Assembly: GCA_963729445.1 (NCBI GenBank)
Contig: CAVSNU010000002.1
Location: forward strand, 186,001-250,000
Source of the DNA: JACCZH01 sp963729445
Lineage (GTDB): Bacteria > Chloroflexota > Chloroflexia > Thermomicrobiales > CFX8
Direction of reading: 5' to 3'
Length of the DNA: 64,000 nucleotides
Shown here one piece after another: positions 1 to 7,697 of this stretch (positions are counted from its first letter, which is position 1; each line of letters begins with the position of its first letter). The notes under the pieces are model-generated. The model was given only the letters and a program-made list of their open reading frames with translations, had not been told where the DNA came from and did no database searches. A program made the position numbers and the translations under genes.

Positions 1-9
1 GGGGGTTTT

Positions 10-456
10 GTGTCTGAATCAGGTAACCCGGAGGCCAACGCCAAGGCCGAGCGCGACTGGCACGTCTATCTCATCTTCGACGGCGGCTCGCGCGGCAATC
101 CTGGTCAGGGATATGGAAGCTTTGCGTTCAAGGGAGTGGTGAACCAAGTCAAACCTTTTATGCTCACCTATCCAGGGCAAACGACCAATAACGAGGCCGA
201 GTACATGACGCTTATTAACGGACTTGAGGCCGTGCTCACCGCTATCCGGACCTCCGGACACGATCCGTCGCAGCTTCGGATCGCCATCAAGTCGGATTCG
301 AAGCTCGTTGTTGAACAGATCGCCGGGCGATGGAAAGTCAAGAAGGCTGAGCTGCGCCCCCATGTCCAACAGGCGCTCAAACTCCTCGGTCAGTTCAAGT
401 CCTGGGATCTATCGTGGCATCCTCGCTCCGAGTCAGTCCGGGTGCTCGGTCATTGA
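10..456 (+). CDS. rnhA: Ribonuclease HI family protein
   Basis: Probable RNase HI-type nuclease that cuts RNA in RNA/DNA hybrids. The first catalytic block FDGGSRGNPG lies near residues 23-32, the Glu block NNEAEY near 59-64 and the third acidic block SDSKLVV near 94-100. The protein ends at WHPRSESVRVLGH, so the usual fourth acidic block (ADxLAN) is missing and a terminal Gly-His stands in its place. I take this as the natural end of a short RNase HI subgroup because the next gene begins on top of the stop codon in another frame. The start (TTG/GTG region near base 10) is close to the window edge and could lie further upstream. It is first in an apparent operon with the redoxin and an unknown protein. 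Confidence 0.82.
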   Translation: MSESGNPEANAKAERDWHVYLIFDGGSRGNPGQGYGSFAFKGVVNQVKPFMLTYPGQTTNNEAEYMTLINGLEAVLTAIRTSGHDPSQLRIAIKSDSKLVVEQIAGRWKVKKAELRPHVQQALKLLGQFKSWDLSWHPRSESVRVLGH

Positions 457-926
457 GCTCTCGCCCGCGAACCGGACGGCCCTTCCCGCTGTTGGAGCTC
501 GCGACAGACGCGGGGGGCGTCTGTCACGTTCCCGACGGGCGGACACTAATCGTCTTTTACCGGGGCCATTGGTGAGACTATTGTCATGACCAGCTCGTCG
601 GGCTGGCGGAGGAGAGAACGGCCTTCGCACAGGCGGGGGTGTCCATCGTGGCGATCTCGACCGACGATTGCATGGGCCGGGCTGAGATCGAACGGGCGGT
701 CGGAGGATCGTTTATCGTGTTGTCCGATAACGACGCCGTCGTCACCGGGACACTCGATCTCATCGATCCATTCGAGCTCCGGCCCGGGTCGGTCGCGCTT
801 CCCGCGGTGTTTCTGGTGGATGATTTCGGGATCGTGCGATACCACTATATCGGTCGTGCGCCGGAGGACCGGCCACGAATCGAGCTACTCCTGTTAGCCG
901 CTGAGCGACTCGCTAGACGGAAATGA
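453..926 (+). CDS. Redoxin (AhpC/TSA-like), probable selenoprotein with in-frame TGA
   Basis: A thioredoxin-fold peroxiredoxin-like protein read through one in-frame TGA at 573-575. Before the TGA the frame gives PDGRTLIVFYRGHW, the strand that precedes the redox motif in this family; after it comes DYCHDQLVGLAEER, the following helix. The TGA thus sits where the first Cys of CxxC is expected, giving a U-D-Y-C motif (Sec41, Cys44 if the TTG at 453 is the start). The rest of the fold continues in the same frame: VSIVAISTDD, SFIVLSDND, and ALPAVFLVDDFGIVRYHYIG with the cis-Pro. A hairpin fitting a bacterial SECIS follows the TGA. The TTG start overlaps the rnhA stop; no clear ribosome-binding site is visible, and no in-frame ATG exists upstream of the TGA. 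Without recoding only a 95-residue fragment from GTG 639 would be made. Alternatives are a Cys-to-stop mutation or a base error. Confidence 0.72.
590..606 (+). promoter_or_regulatory. SECIS-like hairpin downstream of the redoxin TGA
   Basis: Seven base pairs (CCAGCTC with GGGCTGG, one U-G pair) close a GUC loop at 597-599. The loop begins 21 nt after the TGA (573-575). Known bacterial SECIS elements place a G-containing apical loop about 16-37 nt after UGA, so both spacing and loop fit. It lies inside the coding sequence, as in other bacterial selenoprotein mRNAs. Hairpins of this size also arise by chance in GC-rich DNA, so it supports the Sec reading but does not prove it. Confidence 0.55.
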
Positions 927-1558
927 TAATGCGCCACATTCGCATCCTGCTGATGTTCTGGATATTTCAATTGCTCTCGCCCAACCTGCGCTTCTGGAAG
1001 CGCAGTGACGCATACGATGCGCGGGAGGCGGCCCTGAATGATCTGTATGCCATCCTGGCCGCCACCTACGAGACGGTCGCAAGCCTCAAGCCAGAGTGGA
1101 CAGAGGCCTGGGATGACCGGCACACCACGACGCTGCCGCCGAAGTACGAACGGGATAACGCGCTCCCCCCGCGCACGATAGAAGCAGTGCGTGAGATGCG
1201 ATTTGCGCGAGAACTTCTCCAGCGGCACCGCTGGCGCTCTGTGAAACAACCGTTGTTCGCGGACGTCGAGCCGCCGGCCTGGGCCACCCTTCAACGCCGG
1301 CTGCAGCTGGTGTCTGCAGAGCTGCTGGCAGTTCAGGATGCCCACATGGAGCAGCTGCGCCGCGATGAGATCGAATGGATTGAACGCGCCATCGAGGGTT
1401 ATGACAACGCCCGCCGCTACATCCGCACGGCCGAACGAGAGGACGAGCCACTCGAACGCCAGGTTGCCAACTCAGCCTACGTCGCCCTGCATCTCGCCCT
1501 CCAACTCTCCGATCGACTCATCGAACGTCAGCAGTATGAGCTGGCAAAGGAGGAGTAA
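923..1558 (+). CDS. Unknown helical protein
   Basis: A 211-residue protein I do not recognise. It begins with a short hydrophobic stretch (ILLMFWIFQLL) and is then rich in charged and Leu/Ala residues, suggesting long amphipathic helices, for example around QLVSAELLAVQDAHMEQLR and at the C terminus. There are no Cys residues and no obvious catalytic motif. Its ATG overlaps the TGA stop of the redoxin gene (ATGA), so the two are probably translationally coupled and the protein may act with the redoxin. The first hydrophobic residues could be an anchor, or the start could lie a few codons further in (MRHIRI). Confidence 0.7.
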   Translation: MIMRHIRILLMFWIFQLLSPNLRFWKRSDAYDAREAALNDLYAILAATYETVASLKPEWTEAWDDRHTTTLPPKYERDNALPPRTIEAVREMRFARELLQRHRWRSVKQPLFADVEPPAWATLQRRLQLVSAELLAVQDAHMEQLRRDEIEWIERAIEGYDNARRYIRTAEREDEPLERQVANSAYVALHLALQLSDRLIERQQYELAKEE

Positions 1559-1605
1559 CGGTGTCGACGGAGGGGGGGAACCTGGTAGATCAACCGAGCC
1601 CAGAA

Positions 1606-1851
1606 TCACAACCAGCACTCGTCAAACGGATGCTTCACCTGGGGAGCAACGTTCATCTGGCGCAGGTGCACTATGAATTGCGTTCCTCCACAAGGCGGAA
1701 ACGCTGCCTGGACCTCACCATCGTGGAGCTTCGCAATGTGCCGGCTGATAAACGGGCCCAAACCTAACCCATTCGAGTACATGTTTCCGTGGACCTGATA
1801 AAAGCGTTGGAGAAGAGATGCTCGCGCTTCTACGGGGCGTGATCCGCACAC
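1606..1851 (-). pseudogene. C-terminal remnant of a sensor histidine kinase
   Basis: The frame carries an F-box-like LLQRFYQVHG, a G2 box (NGLGLGPFISRHIAKLH) and the final strand GGTQFIVHL, which together are the last ~60 residues of a HATPase_c kinase domain. The DHp helix with the phospho-His, the N box and the G1 box are absent. Upstream of the fragment, about 60 bp away, lies a tRNA-Val gene on the other strand, so there is no room for the rest. It is therefore a decayed fragment, probably left by rearrangement near the tRNA. The short plus-strand frame across the same bases (1561-1767) has no recognisable content. Together these account for the 1559-1911 gap. Confidence 0.65.
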
Positions 1852-1891
1852 CCATCAACCACAGGATATGGCAATGGACGATGTTTCGCGT

Positions 1892-1897
1892 TATACT
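1892..1897 (+). promoter_or_regulatory. -10 hexamer for tRNA-Val(GAC)
   Basis: TATACT lies 14 nt before the first base of the tRNA. No good -35 is seen 16-18 nt upstream. The same hexamer occurs at the same distance before the second tRNA-Val gene, which supports both. Confidence 0.45.
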
Positions 1898-1911
1898 TCT
1901 ACGGTGACGAT

Positions 1912-1985
<74 letters not shown>

Positions 1986-2004
1986 CCACACCAGCACAAT
2001 ACAT

Positions 2005-2256
2005 GGCACTGACCGGGACGAGTACCGGATACCGCGCCTTCAGAGACCTGGAGCCAATGGCTGAGAGCTGCAGGGGAGAGCGACCTTCGAGAAAACCACC
2101 CGCGAGCCGGGCAGAGAACGCAGGACACTCGCTAGTATCCCCGCCCCGACTGCCCTCGTTATCGGGCCCCAGAGCGGCGCAGTCGCGCCGGAAGATGGGT
2201 GGAACCACGTCGGGTATGAATGAACCTGCCGTCCCTTGTGGCGGCAGGTTTTTGTG
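2005..2256 (+). promoter_or_regulatory. T-box riboswitch upstream of thrS
   Basis: A transcriptional T-box leader that senses uncharged tRNA. The hallmark T-box sequence TGGGTGGAACCACG is at 2196-2210. Upstream is a Stem I-like region with an AGTA motif (near 2016), AGAGA and GAGAG-type motifs, and GAGAAAACCACC, in which ACC (2095-2097) is the likely threonine specifier codon. A terminator hairpin follows at 2222-2256. Threonine matches the thrS gene downstream. The T-box assignment is clear; the exact specifier is inference from position, as I could not fold the whole leader. Confidence 0.88.
2222..2256 (+). terminator. T-box intrinsic terminator
   Basis: AACCTGCC (2223-2230) pairs with GGCAGGTT (2243-2250), followed by a T-rich tail (TTTGTGTTTT). 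It follows the T-box sequence by about 15 nt, the usual arrangement for antiterminator/terminator competition. Confidence 0.88.
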
Positions 2257-2338
2257 TTTTCTGGCGTGTTGGGAGGAGGAGCTGTCATGACCGACGAACA
2301 TGACACTAGCGACACCGAAACAAAGCGTCTCCCAGCAT

Positions 2339-2420
2339 CGTAGCGGCGCAATTAATCGCGCCAGATGTCGGTCCAGAGCGAACGAGTGGGACCATGGGCG
2401 CAATAAATTGCGCCGCTACG
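2339..2420 (+). repeat. Small palindromic repeat element in the thrS leader
   Basis: Imperfect terminal inverted repeats of about 24 nt: CGTAGCGGCGCAATTAATCG at 2339-2358 and its counterpart ending CAATAAATTGCGCCGCTACG at 2401-2420, separated by about 35 nt. The core GGCGCAAT..ATTGCGCC also occurs twice at 34873-35089, so this is a dispersed repeat family, probably MITE- or REP-like. It lies between the T-box terminator and the thrS start. Confidence 0.65.
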
Positions 2421-2454
2421 CAAATCAATCAAACGTATCGAGAGGAACACCACC

Positions 2455-4247
2455 ATGGTAGACAAAATCGCTGAACTCGACGAAATCGCAGTACAACCAG
2501 AAAACGACGCCGAGTTCGAGTTAGCCAGGATGCGCCACTCCGCGGCGCACATCATGGCCGAGGCTATCCTCGAGATGTTCCCGGACGCCAGGTTCGCTAT
2601 CGGGCCGGCCATCGAAGAGGGCTTCTACTACGACTTCGACCTACCGCGCTCCCTGACACCTGAAGATCTCGACGAGATCGAATCGCGCATGCGCGAGCAC
2701 ATCAAGAAGGCGGAAGTATTCGAGCGCACGGAAGTCTCTCGCGAAGAGGCCCTGAAGACGTTTGCGGATCAACCGTACAAAGTGGAGCTCATCACGGAGC
2801 TGCCCGAGGGCGAGACGATCAGCACCTACCAGGAGGGCCAGTTTCTCGATCTCTGTCGCGGGCCACACGTCGAGGACACGGGCAAGATCGGTCCGTTCAA
2901 GCTCCTGAGCGTCGCGGGCGCGTACTGGCGTGGCGACGAGCACCGCCCGATGCTGCAGCGGATCTACGGCACGGCCTGGAACTACGACAGGAAGAGCTGG
3001 ACGACTCACCTCGAGCGGCGCGAGGAGGCCTAGCGACGCGACCACCGCCGGCTGGGACGCGAGCTCGATCTCTTCAGCACGAATGAGATGATCGGTGCAG
3101 GCTTGATTCTGTGGCACCCAAAGGGCGCGATGATCCGCAACCTCGTCGAGCGTTTCGAGACGGATGAGCACCTCAAGCGCGGCTACGAGCTGGTCTACAC
3201 GCCGCACATCGCTTCCGACGAGACGTACAAGCAGAGCGGGCCACCTGGAGACGTACGCGCGAGAACATGTACTCGCCGATGGATATCGAGGGGACGCCGT
3301 ACTACCTGAAGCCGATGAACTGCCCGGCCATATCATGATCTACAACTCAGCAGATCCGCTCGTACCGCGATCTGCCGATTCGGTACGCCGAGCTGGGCAC
3401 GGTCTACCGATTTGAGCGGTCCGGGCACGCTACACGGAATGCTGCGCGTGCGCGGATTCACGCAGGACGACGCCCACATCTTCTGCCGGCCCGACCAGAT
3501 GATGGATGAAGCCAAGGCCGTTATCGACCTTGCGGATGTACTTCGCCGAAGTCTTCGGCTATCGAGTACGAGGCCTATCTCGCGACGCGGCCCGAGAAGT
3601 CCATCGGCAGCGACGAGAACTGGGAGCGCGCCGAGGCGACGCTCAAGCAAGCGCTCACGGAGATGGATCTCGACTTACAAGATCGACGAGGGCGGCGGCG
3701 CCTTCTACGGCCCGAAAATCGACATCAAGTTGCTGGACTCCCTCGGCCGTGAGTGGACAGGCCCGACGATCCAGGTGGACTTCAACCTGCCCAGAACGCT
3801 TCGATGCCAATTACATCGGTGAAGACGGGCAGCGCGCATCGCGTCGTCATGGTACACCGCACCGTGCTTGGGTCGATGGAGCGCTTCGTCGGCGGGCTCA
3901 TCGAGCATTATGCCGGTGCATTCCCGGTCTGGCTCGCCCCGGTTCAGGCGGTCATCATCCCGATCGCCGATCGGCACGTGGAGTATGCCGGCGCAGTCGC
4001 GCAGCGACTCAAAGAGGCTGGCATCCGAGTCGAGGTCGATGCAGGGAGCGATCGCATGCAGAACAAGATCCGGCAGGCGCAGCTCCAGAAAGTGCCCTAC
4101 ATGCTGGTAGCCGGAGATCGCGAGGTCGAAGCAGATGCTGTTGCCGTGAGGTTGCGCACGAACGAGAATCTTGGGGCCCAGCCGGTCTCGGAGTTCATCG
4201 CGATGGTAACGCGACTCGTGGAGAGCAAATCGCACGATCTCCAGTAA
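2455..4247 (+). pseudogene. thrS: Threonyl-tRNA synthetase, broken by a stop and many frameshifts
   Basis: Class II ThrRS, which charges tRNA-Thr. The intact first part holds the editing-domain motif HSAAHIMAEAI and DLCRGPHV; later pieces, in changing frames, hold GYELVYTPHI, GTLHGMLRVRGFTQDDAHIF (motif 2), FYGPKIDIK and the anticodon-binding domain (frame 3753-4247, motif 3 HRTVLGSMERF). A TAG at 3031-3033 replaces the expected Lys codon. Single-base indels are visible near 3241, 3256, 3331, 3348, 3421, 3535, 3560, 3674, 3793 and 3829, mostly insertions. The residues between them match the family well, so decay is very recent or the sequence is locally erroneous. No TGS domain is visible; the first residues lead straight into the editing domain. 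The T-box upstream is intact. The first 190 and last 160 codons are clean. Confidence 0.9.
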
Positions 4248-4333
4248 CTCACCGGCAGCCAGCTGGCTTCTCATCAGGTTATGATGGTACGCGACAAGAT
4301 TCATTGCAGCACGCATAAGAGGTAGGAACGCCG

Positions 4334-5512
4334 TTGGAGCCAGCCGACAGGTTCACTAAATCGCCAACAGCGAAGGAGCGCGCGGGCCAGTACCGCGTGC
4401 TCCTGGTTATTGGCGCGCTCGCGATCGTGGCGTGGATTCTCTGGTCCGCCCGTTCGGCTCTGTTTCCATTTGTGCTGGGCCTGATCATCGCCTACGTTCT
4501 GTTGCCTCTGGTGAATCGCCTGGAAAACGTCCTGCCGGACCGCGGGGTGCTGCACCATGTACGGCGCACGGTGGCGGTACTCGTGGTCTACATGTTGGCG
4601 CTAAGTATCCTGGTGATCGCCTTCATGACTGTCGGGCCGGCGATCTATCACGAGTCGACTGAGCTCGCGGAGAGCATACCCGACTACTGGGAAACCCTCC
4701 GGCAGGAGAGCAACTACTGGAATCGCCGCTATACGAACGACGTGCCGGAAGACATACGACAACAAATAGAGAGTAACCTCGACCAGATAAGCTCGACGAT
4801 CACATCGGCGGCACGTACGGGGCTCCTGACGACCGTAGGCACCGTGCGGCGTTTCCTGGGGATCGTGCTTGGGCTCTTGATCCTGCCACTCTGGCTGTTC
4901 TATGTGCTGAAGGACCAGCGCGACGCGTCTACCGTCTTCTACAACATGTGGCCTCCACACCTGCGTGCCGACGTCCACAATATTGTGAGAATTGTCGACC
5001 GCGTTCTGGGGAGGTACATCCGTGGACAGCTCTTCCTGGGGGTAGTAGTGGGGTCAGTGTCCGGGATTGGCTTCTGGATCATTGGTGTTCAACAACCCCT
5101 GGCGCTCGGTATGGTAGCCGGCGTGCTGGAGCTCGTCCCCATTCTCGGCCCCTGGATCTCGTTCCTCATCGCGGCACTGGTTGTACTCGCGACCGATCCC
5201 GACAAAATCATTCCGGTCGCGATTCTCTGTTTTGTGGTGCAGCAGCTCGAGAACACCTTTCTCGTGCCCAGAGTACAGGGCACCGCGGTCCAGATGAATC
5301 CCGCCGTCATCATGGTACTCCTGGTCGTCGGTGGCGCAGTGTGGGGGATCCTTGGAGTCATCGCGATCGTCCCCTTGGCGGCCGTTTTCCGGGACGTCTT
5401 CGTGTACATCTACCGTAGGCTAGACGGCACGCTTACAATCGACGAGCAGTCTGGACAACCGCTGCCAGGTTCGCGAGCGGAGCTCCCACAGGAATCACAC
5501 ACCCCGGGCTGA
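4334..5512 (+). CDS. AI-2E family (PerM-like) membrane transporter
   Basis: A 392-residue polytopic inner-membrane protein of the AI-2E exporter/PerM family. It has an N-terminal hydrophobic pair (VLLVIGALAIVAWIL, LFPFVLGLIIAYVLLPLVN), a long soluble section at about residues 100-170, and a C-terminal block with the family-type pattern GVLELVPILGPWISF followed by further membrane segments. The start is TTG 4334, a few bases after GAGGTAGG. Family members export or exchange ions or small molecules; the substrate here cannot be told. Its 3' end overlaps the convergent UroD-like gene by about 80 bp. Confidence 0.88.
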   Translation: MEPADRFTKSPTAKERAGQYRVLLVIGALAIVAWILWSARSALFPFVLGLIIAYVLLPLVNRLENVLPDRGVLHHVRRTVAVLVVYMLALSILVIAFMTVGPAIYHESTELAESIPDYWETLRQESNYWNRRYTNDVPEDIRQQIESNLDQISSTITSAARTGLLTTVGTVRRFLGIVLGLLILPLWLFYVLKDQRDASTVFYNMWPPHLRADVHNIVRIVDRVLGRYIRGQLFLGVVVGSVSGIGFWIIGVQQPLALGMVAGVLELVPILGPWISFLIAALVVLATDPDKIIPVAILCFVVQQLENTFLVPRVQGTAVQMNPAVIMVLLVVGGAVWGILGVIAIVPLAAVFRDVFVYIYRRLDGTLTIDEQSGQPLPGSRAELPQESHTPG

Positions 5513-6422
5513 TAAGCAGCCGCCGGTCGTGGCTCTGCTGCCGCGCCGATTCGGTCTGCCGTTGCGCTTCCTCGACGCTCATCGACTCAATCGCCTTCTC
5601 GTCGATTCCAGCAACAACCGCACGATCTCGGTACGCCCGCAGAACCTCGTCAATGGATGGCCCTACCCGGCGATCGTGCCAGTTCAGGGCGTGGGCGTCG
5701 TACGATGCCAGGAGATCGAAGAAGGTGTTGCGGCCATGGATATGCACGATGGTAAAGCTGCTGCCGGCTGCGCGGGTCGCGTTCAGCACCGGCTGGTCAT
5801 AGGCGACACCGAACGCACGATACTCATCCTCCGTCAGCAGATCGCTGGTGGCGCACTGGCTGGCGAAAAACACTCCGTCAGCACCCTGGCTGAGCGATGC
5901 TCGAGTCATCTCTGCAGTCACGTCGCAAATGACCTCCAGCGCCTGGTGGACCGCCTCTGGGTCTGACCGGAGATGCTCGCTGACCAGGCCGTTGGACAAT
6001 TTGTTGGCGATGGTAAGCGGGCTGAAGATCGTTTGAAGAATGGGAATGTCGGGGCCAAGCGCCTCGCGAACCAGGCTACAGACACGCACCACTTCGGCGT
6101 TGAATCCCGTGTTGACCGGGACCGGCCCTATCGACAGCCAATCTTCCGGGCACTGCACCGGATACGAAACGGTCTCCCGGGTGCCACCGGGGGCGCCTCG
6201 ATACTCGCTGCGCGCGCCCCAGTCGATCGTCGCGTAGTCGCCCGGTGGCATCAGCTTGATGAAATCCAGATCGAGAAGCGCCTGCCACTCACGTGTCGCT
6301 GCGGCAAGCCCCTCGGCCGTCTGGTCGCGCTCCGGGAAATGCCGCCAGAGGCTCACGGGAGGGTAATCGACCTGCTCTCCCTGTAGAGCCGCATCCACAC
6401 GTTGACGAGCCGTCATCTCCAT
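5433..6422 (-). CDS. Uroporphyrinogen decarboxylase-like (URO-D superfamily) protein
   Basis: A 329-residue TIM-barrel protein of the URO-D superfamily. Family-like features are the N-terminal RVDAALQGEQVDYPPVSLWRH (first 20 residues of that region: RVDAALQGEQVDYPPVSLW), ILQTIFSPLTIANKL, a GADGVFFASQ strand near the middle, VHIHGRN and the C-terminal LLISPGCVIPVGAPLANL. Heme-pathway HemE carries a conserved Arg-rich N-terminal motif (PVWxMRQAGR), which is absent, so I do not call it HemE; the superfamily also includes methyltransferase (MtaA/CmuA-like) members. It is probably cotranscribed with the zinc-ribbon gene 24 bp upstream. Confidence 0.8.
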   Translation of the reverse strand: MEMTARQRVDAALQGEQVDYPPVSLWRHFPERDQTAEGLAAATREWQALLDLDFIKLMPPGDYATIDWGARSEYRGAPGGTRETVSYPVQCPEDWLSIGPVPVNTGFNAEVVRVCSLVREALGPDIPILQTIFSPLTIANKLSNGLVSEHLRSDPEAVHQALEVICDVTAEMTRASLSQGADGVFFASQCATSDLLTEDEYRAFGVAYDQPVLNATRAAGSSFTIVHIHGRNTFFDLLASYDAHALNWHDRRVGPSIDEVLRAYRDRAVVAGIDEKAIESMSVEEAQRQTESARQQSHDRRLLISPGCVIPVGAPLANLAAVVQTARRL

Positions 6423-6446
6423 CTGGACATCCTTTCAGCGCACCTC

Positions 6447-6893
6447 TTACGTAGCCTCGTTCCTGTCGCGGGTAAACAGCGCGCTCATCTCGAGCACGAA
6501 GCGATCCTCATCGTCGATCTCCAGCCGATAAGCGTCCGCCTCGGCACCAATGGGGCTGGGTGGTATCACGACCTTCACCCAACCTTCCGCCGCGGCCTGG
6601 CAGACGAAATCCGTCACCGCGCTCTCGAACTTACTGTACGACACCCCAGGATCAAGCGCGTTGTAATAGCGTTCGCCCATGCCGTTCGCAGTCCAGATCA
6701 TCTTGATCATGGTCCGGTGCCGGGTGCCAAGTCCGGAGCTGACAAACTCCTGGGCCATAACCCCACGCACAAACGCGGACATCCAACCGAGCTCGCGCAT
6801 CTCTTCATTGCAGAGAGGGCAAGCGCCTTCAACGGCGTCCTCGTGCGCAAACGAACGCTTACAGGCGTTGCACCAGAGATATGTCTTCGCCAA
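6447..6893 (-). CDS. Zinc-ribbon protein of unknown function
   Basis: A 148-residue soluble protein. The N terminus carries two Cys pairs, CNAC (residues 8-11) and CPLC (25-28), a four-Cys zinc ribbon. The remainder (HRTMIKMIWTANGMGERYYN, then a DEDRFVLEMSALF terminal strand) has no domain I recognise. It sits directly upstream of the UroD-like gene on the same strand, and the pair probably form an operon. It starts divergently from the small membrane-protein gene at 6968. Confidence 0.7.
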   Translation of the reverse strand: MAKTYLWCNACKRSFAHEDAVEGACPLCNEEMRELGWMSAFVRGVMAQEFVSSGLGTRHRTMIKMIWTANGMGERYYNALDPGVSYSKFESAVTDFVCQAAAEGWVKVVIPPSPIGAEADAYRLEIDDEDRFVLEMSALFTRDRNEAT

Positions 6894-6967
6894 CGTTTAT
6901 CGAACCCGCATTCTAGTCTGTCTCAGGTTGCCGATGTGTCGCTCCGCTTGGTAGTGTCACCAGAGTA

Positions 6968-7369
6968 ATGGAACGGCGGACGGACCGCACTGAGAGGATA
7001 ACCCGATACGTGGTTGCGCTGCATGCATCGATTTATACGACGGCTCTACTTTTGACAGGAGGATTAACGCTCTGGGCACTCTACTTCATGGTTACGGGAC
7101 GACCGCCCGACGGCGCATTCAGAGCAACCTATGTGCTGATGATCGGCGTCGCGGTGGTTCAGTCGCTCATCGGTGTGGTTATGGTGCTTGAGGGTATGAG
7201 TCCTTCTAACAATTTCCACTATCTCTACGGCGTGAGCCTGATCGTATTCATGGGCGCCGCCTACATCTTCGCGACACGTGGTGACGCCCGGCGCGAAGCG
7301 CTCATCTTCGGCATGGGCTCAGCCTTTGCTTTCGGATTGATTCTACGCGCGGCAGTTACCGCCTCCTGA
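6968..7369 (+). CDS. Small four-helix membrane protein
   Basis: A 133-residue protein with about four hydrophobic segments (residues ~15-40, 53-72, 80-100, 112-130) and few charged residues between them. No family is recognised. It is a single gene between a divergent zinc-ribbon gene and the convergent cytochrome operon. Confidence 0.7.
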   Translation: MERRTDRTERITRYVVALHASIYTTALLLTGGLTLWALYFMVTGRPPDGAFRATYVLMIGVAVVQSLIGVVMVLEGMSPSNNFHYLYGVSLIVFMGAAYIFATRGDARREALIFGMGSAFAFGLILRAAVTAS

Positions 7370-7459
7370 TAACTAATCAGCCCCCTGACGGAGTCTCGTC
7401 ATCGAAAGAGGACGGGGCTCCATCAGAAACGGAGACTACATCAAGCGGCCACTGAACGC

Positions 7460-7504
7460 AAAAAGGGCCCCTGCGGTAGCCAAAACGTTGCTACCACAGG
7501 GGCC
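7460..7504 (-). terminator. Terminator of the cytochrome bc operon
   Basis: A 15-bp stem with one mismatch (GGCCCCTGCGGTAGC at 7466-7480 with 7490-7504) and a 9-nt loop. On the minus strand it is followed by five T residues (complement of A at 7460-7464). It lies 30 bp after the last gene of the operon. Confidence 0.85.
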
Positions 7505-7535
7505 TGCTCCATGTCTGTTGTGTGTACCTGACCGC

Positions 7536-7658
7536 CTATTCTTCGCCGGCGCTCTTGTCTGACCACCGCTGGAGCAGATGCGTCATCAAAATGCCCAGGA
7601 TAAAGACGGTAAAGACAACCAACAGCTCGACTGCTTCCGTAACTGCGCCAAATACCAT
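7536..7658 (-). CDS. 40-residue single-span membrane protein, last gene of cytochrome bc operon
   Basis: A short gene: MVFGAVTEAVELLVVFTVFI (residues 1-20), LGILMTHLLQRWSDKSAGEE (21-40). One membrane helix (about residues 11-29) is followed by a charged tail. It has a GGGAGG ribosome-binding site 10-12 nt before ATG, starts 40 bp after the diheme cytochrome c gene, and ends just before the operon terminator. Its position and shape suggest a small subunit of the quinol-cytochrome complex, comparable in form to the single-helix Pet subunits of b6f complexes, but no homology can be shown by eye. Confidence 0.68.
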   Translation of the reverse strand: MVFGAVTEAVELLVVFTVFILGILMTHLLQRWSDKSAGEE

Positions 7659-7697
7659 GGTTTCCGAAGCCTCCCGTATTCTCCGCTGATGGACGTC

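Noticed and set aside
400..456. RNase HI gene possibly truncated by a frameshift at its 3' end
   Set aside because: The next frame gives the redoxin from base 453 on, and the end WHPRSESVRVLGH looks natural for a short RNase HI.
457..638. Redoxin gene looking frameshifted upstream of its GTG 639
   Set aside because: The upstream half is in the same frame and only a TGA interrupts it, at the first redox-Cys position. Recoding explains it better than a frameshift.
1561..1767. Plus-strand 68-codon frame
   Set aside because: No domain or ribosome-binding site; it lies over the histidine-kinase remnant on the opposite strand.
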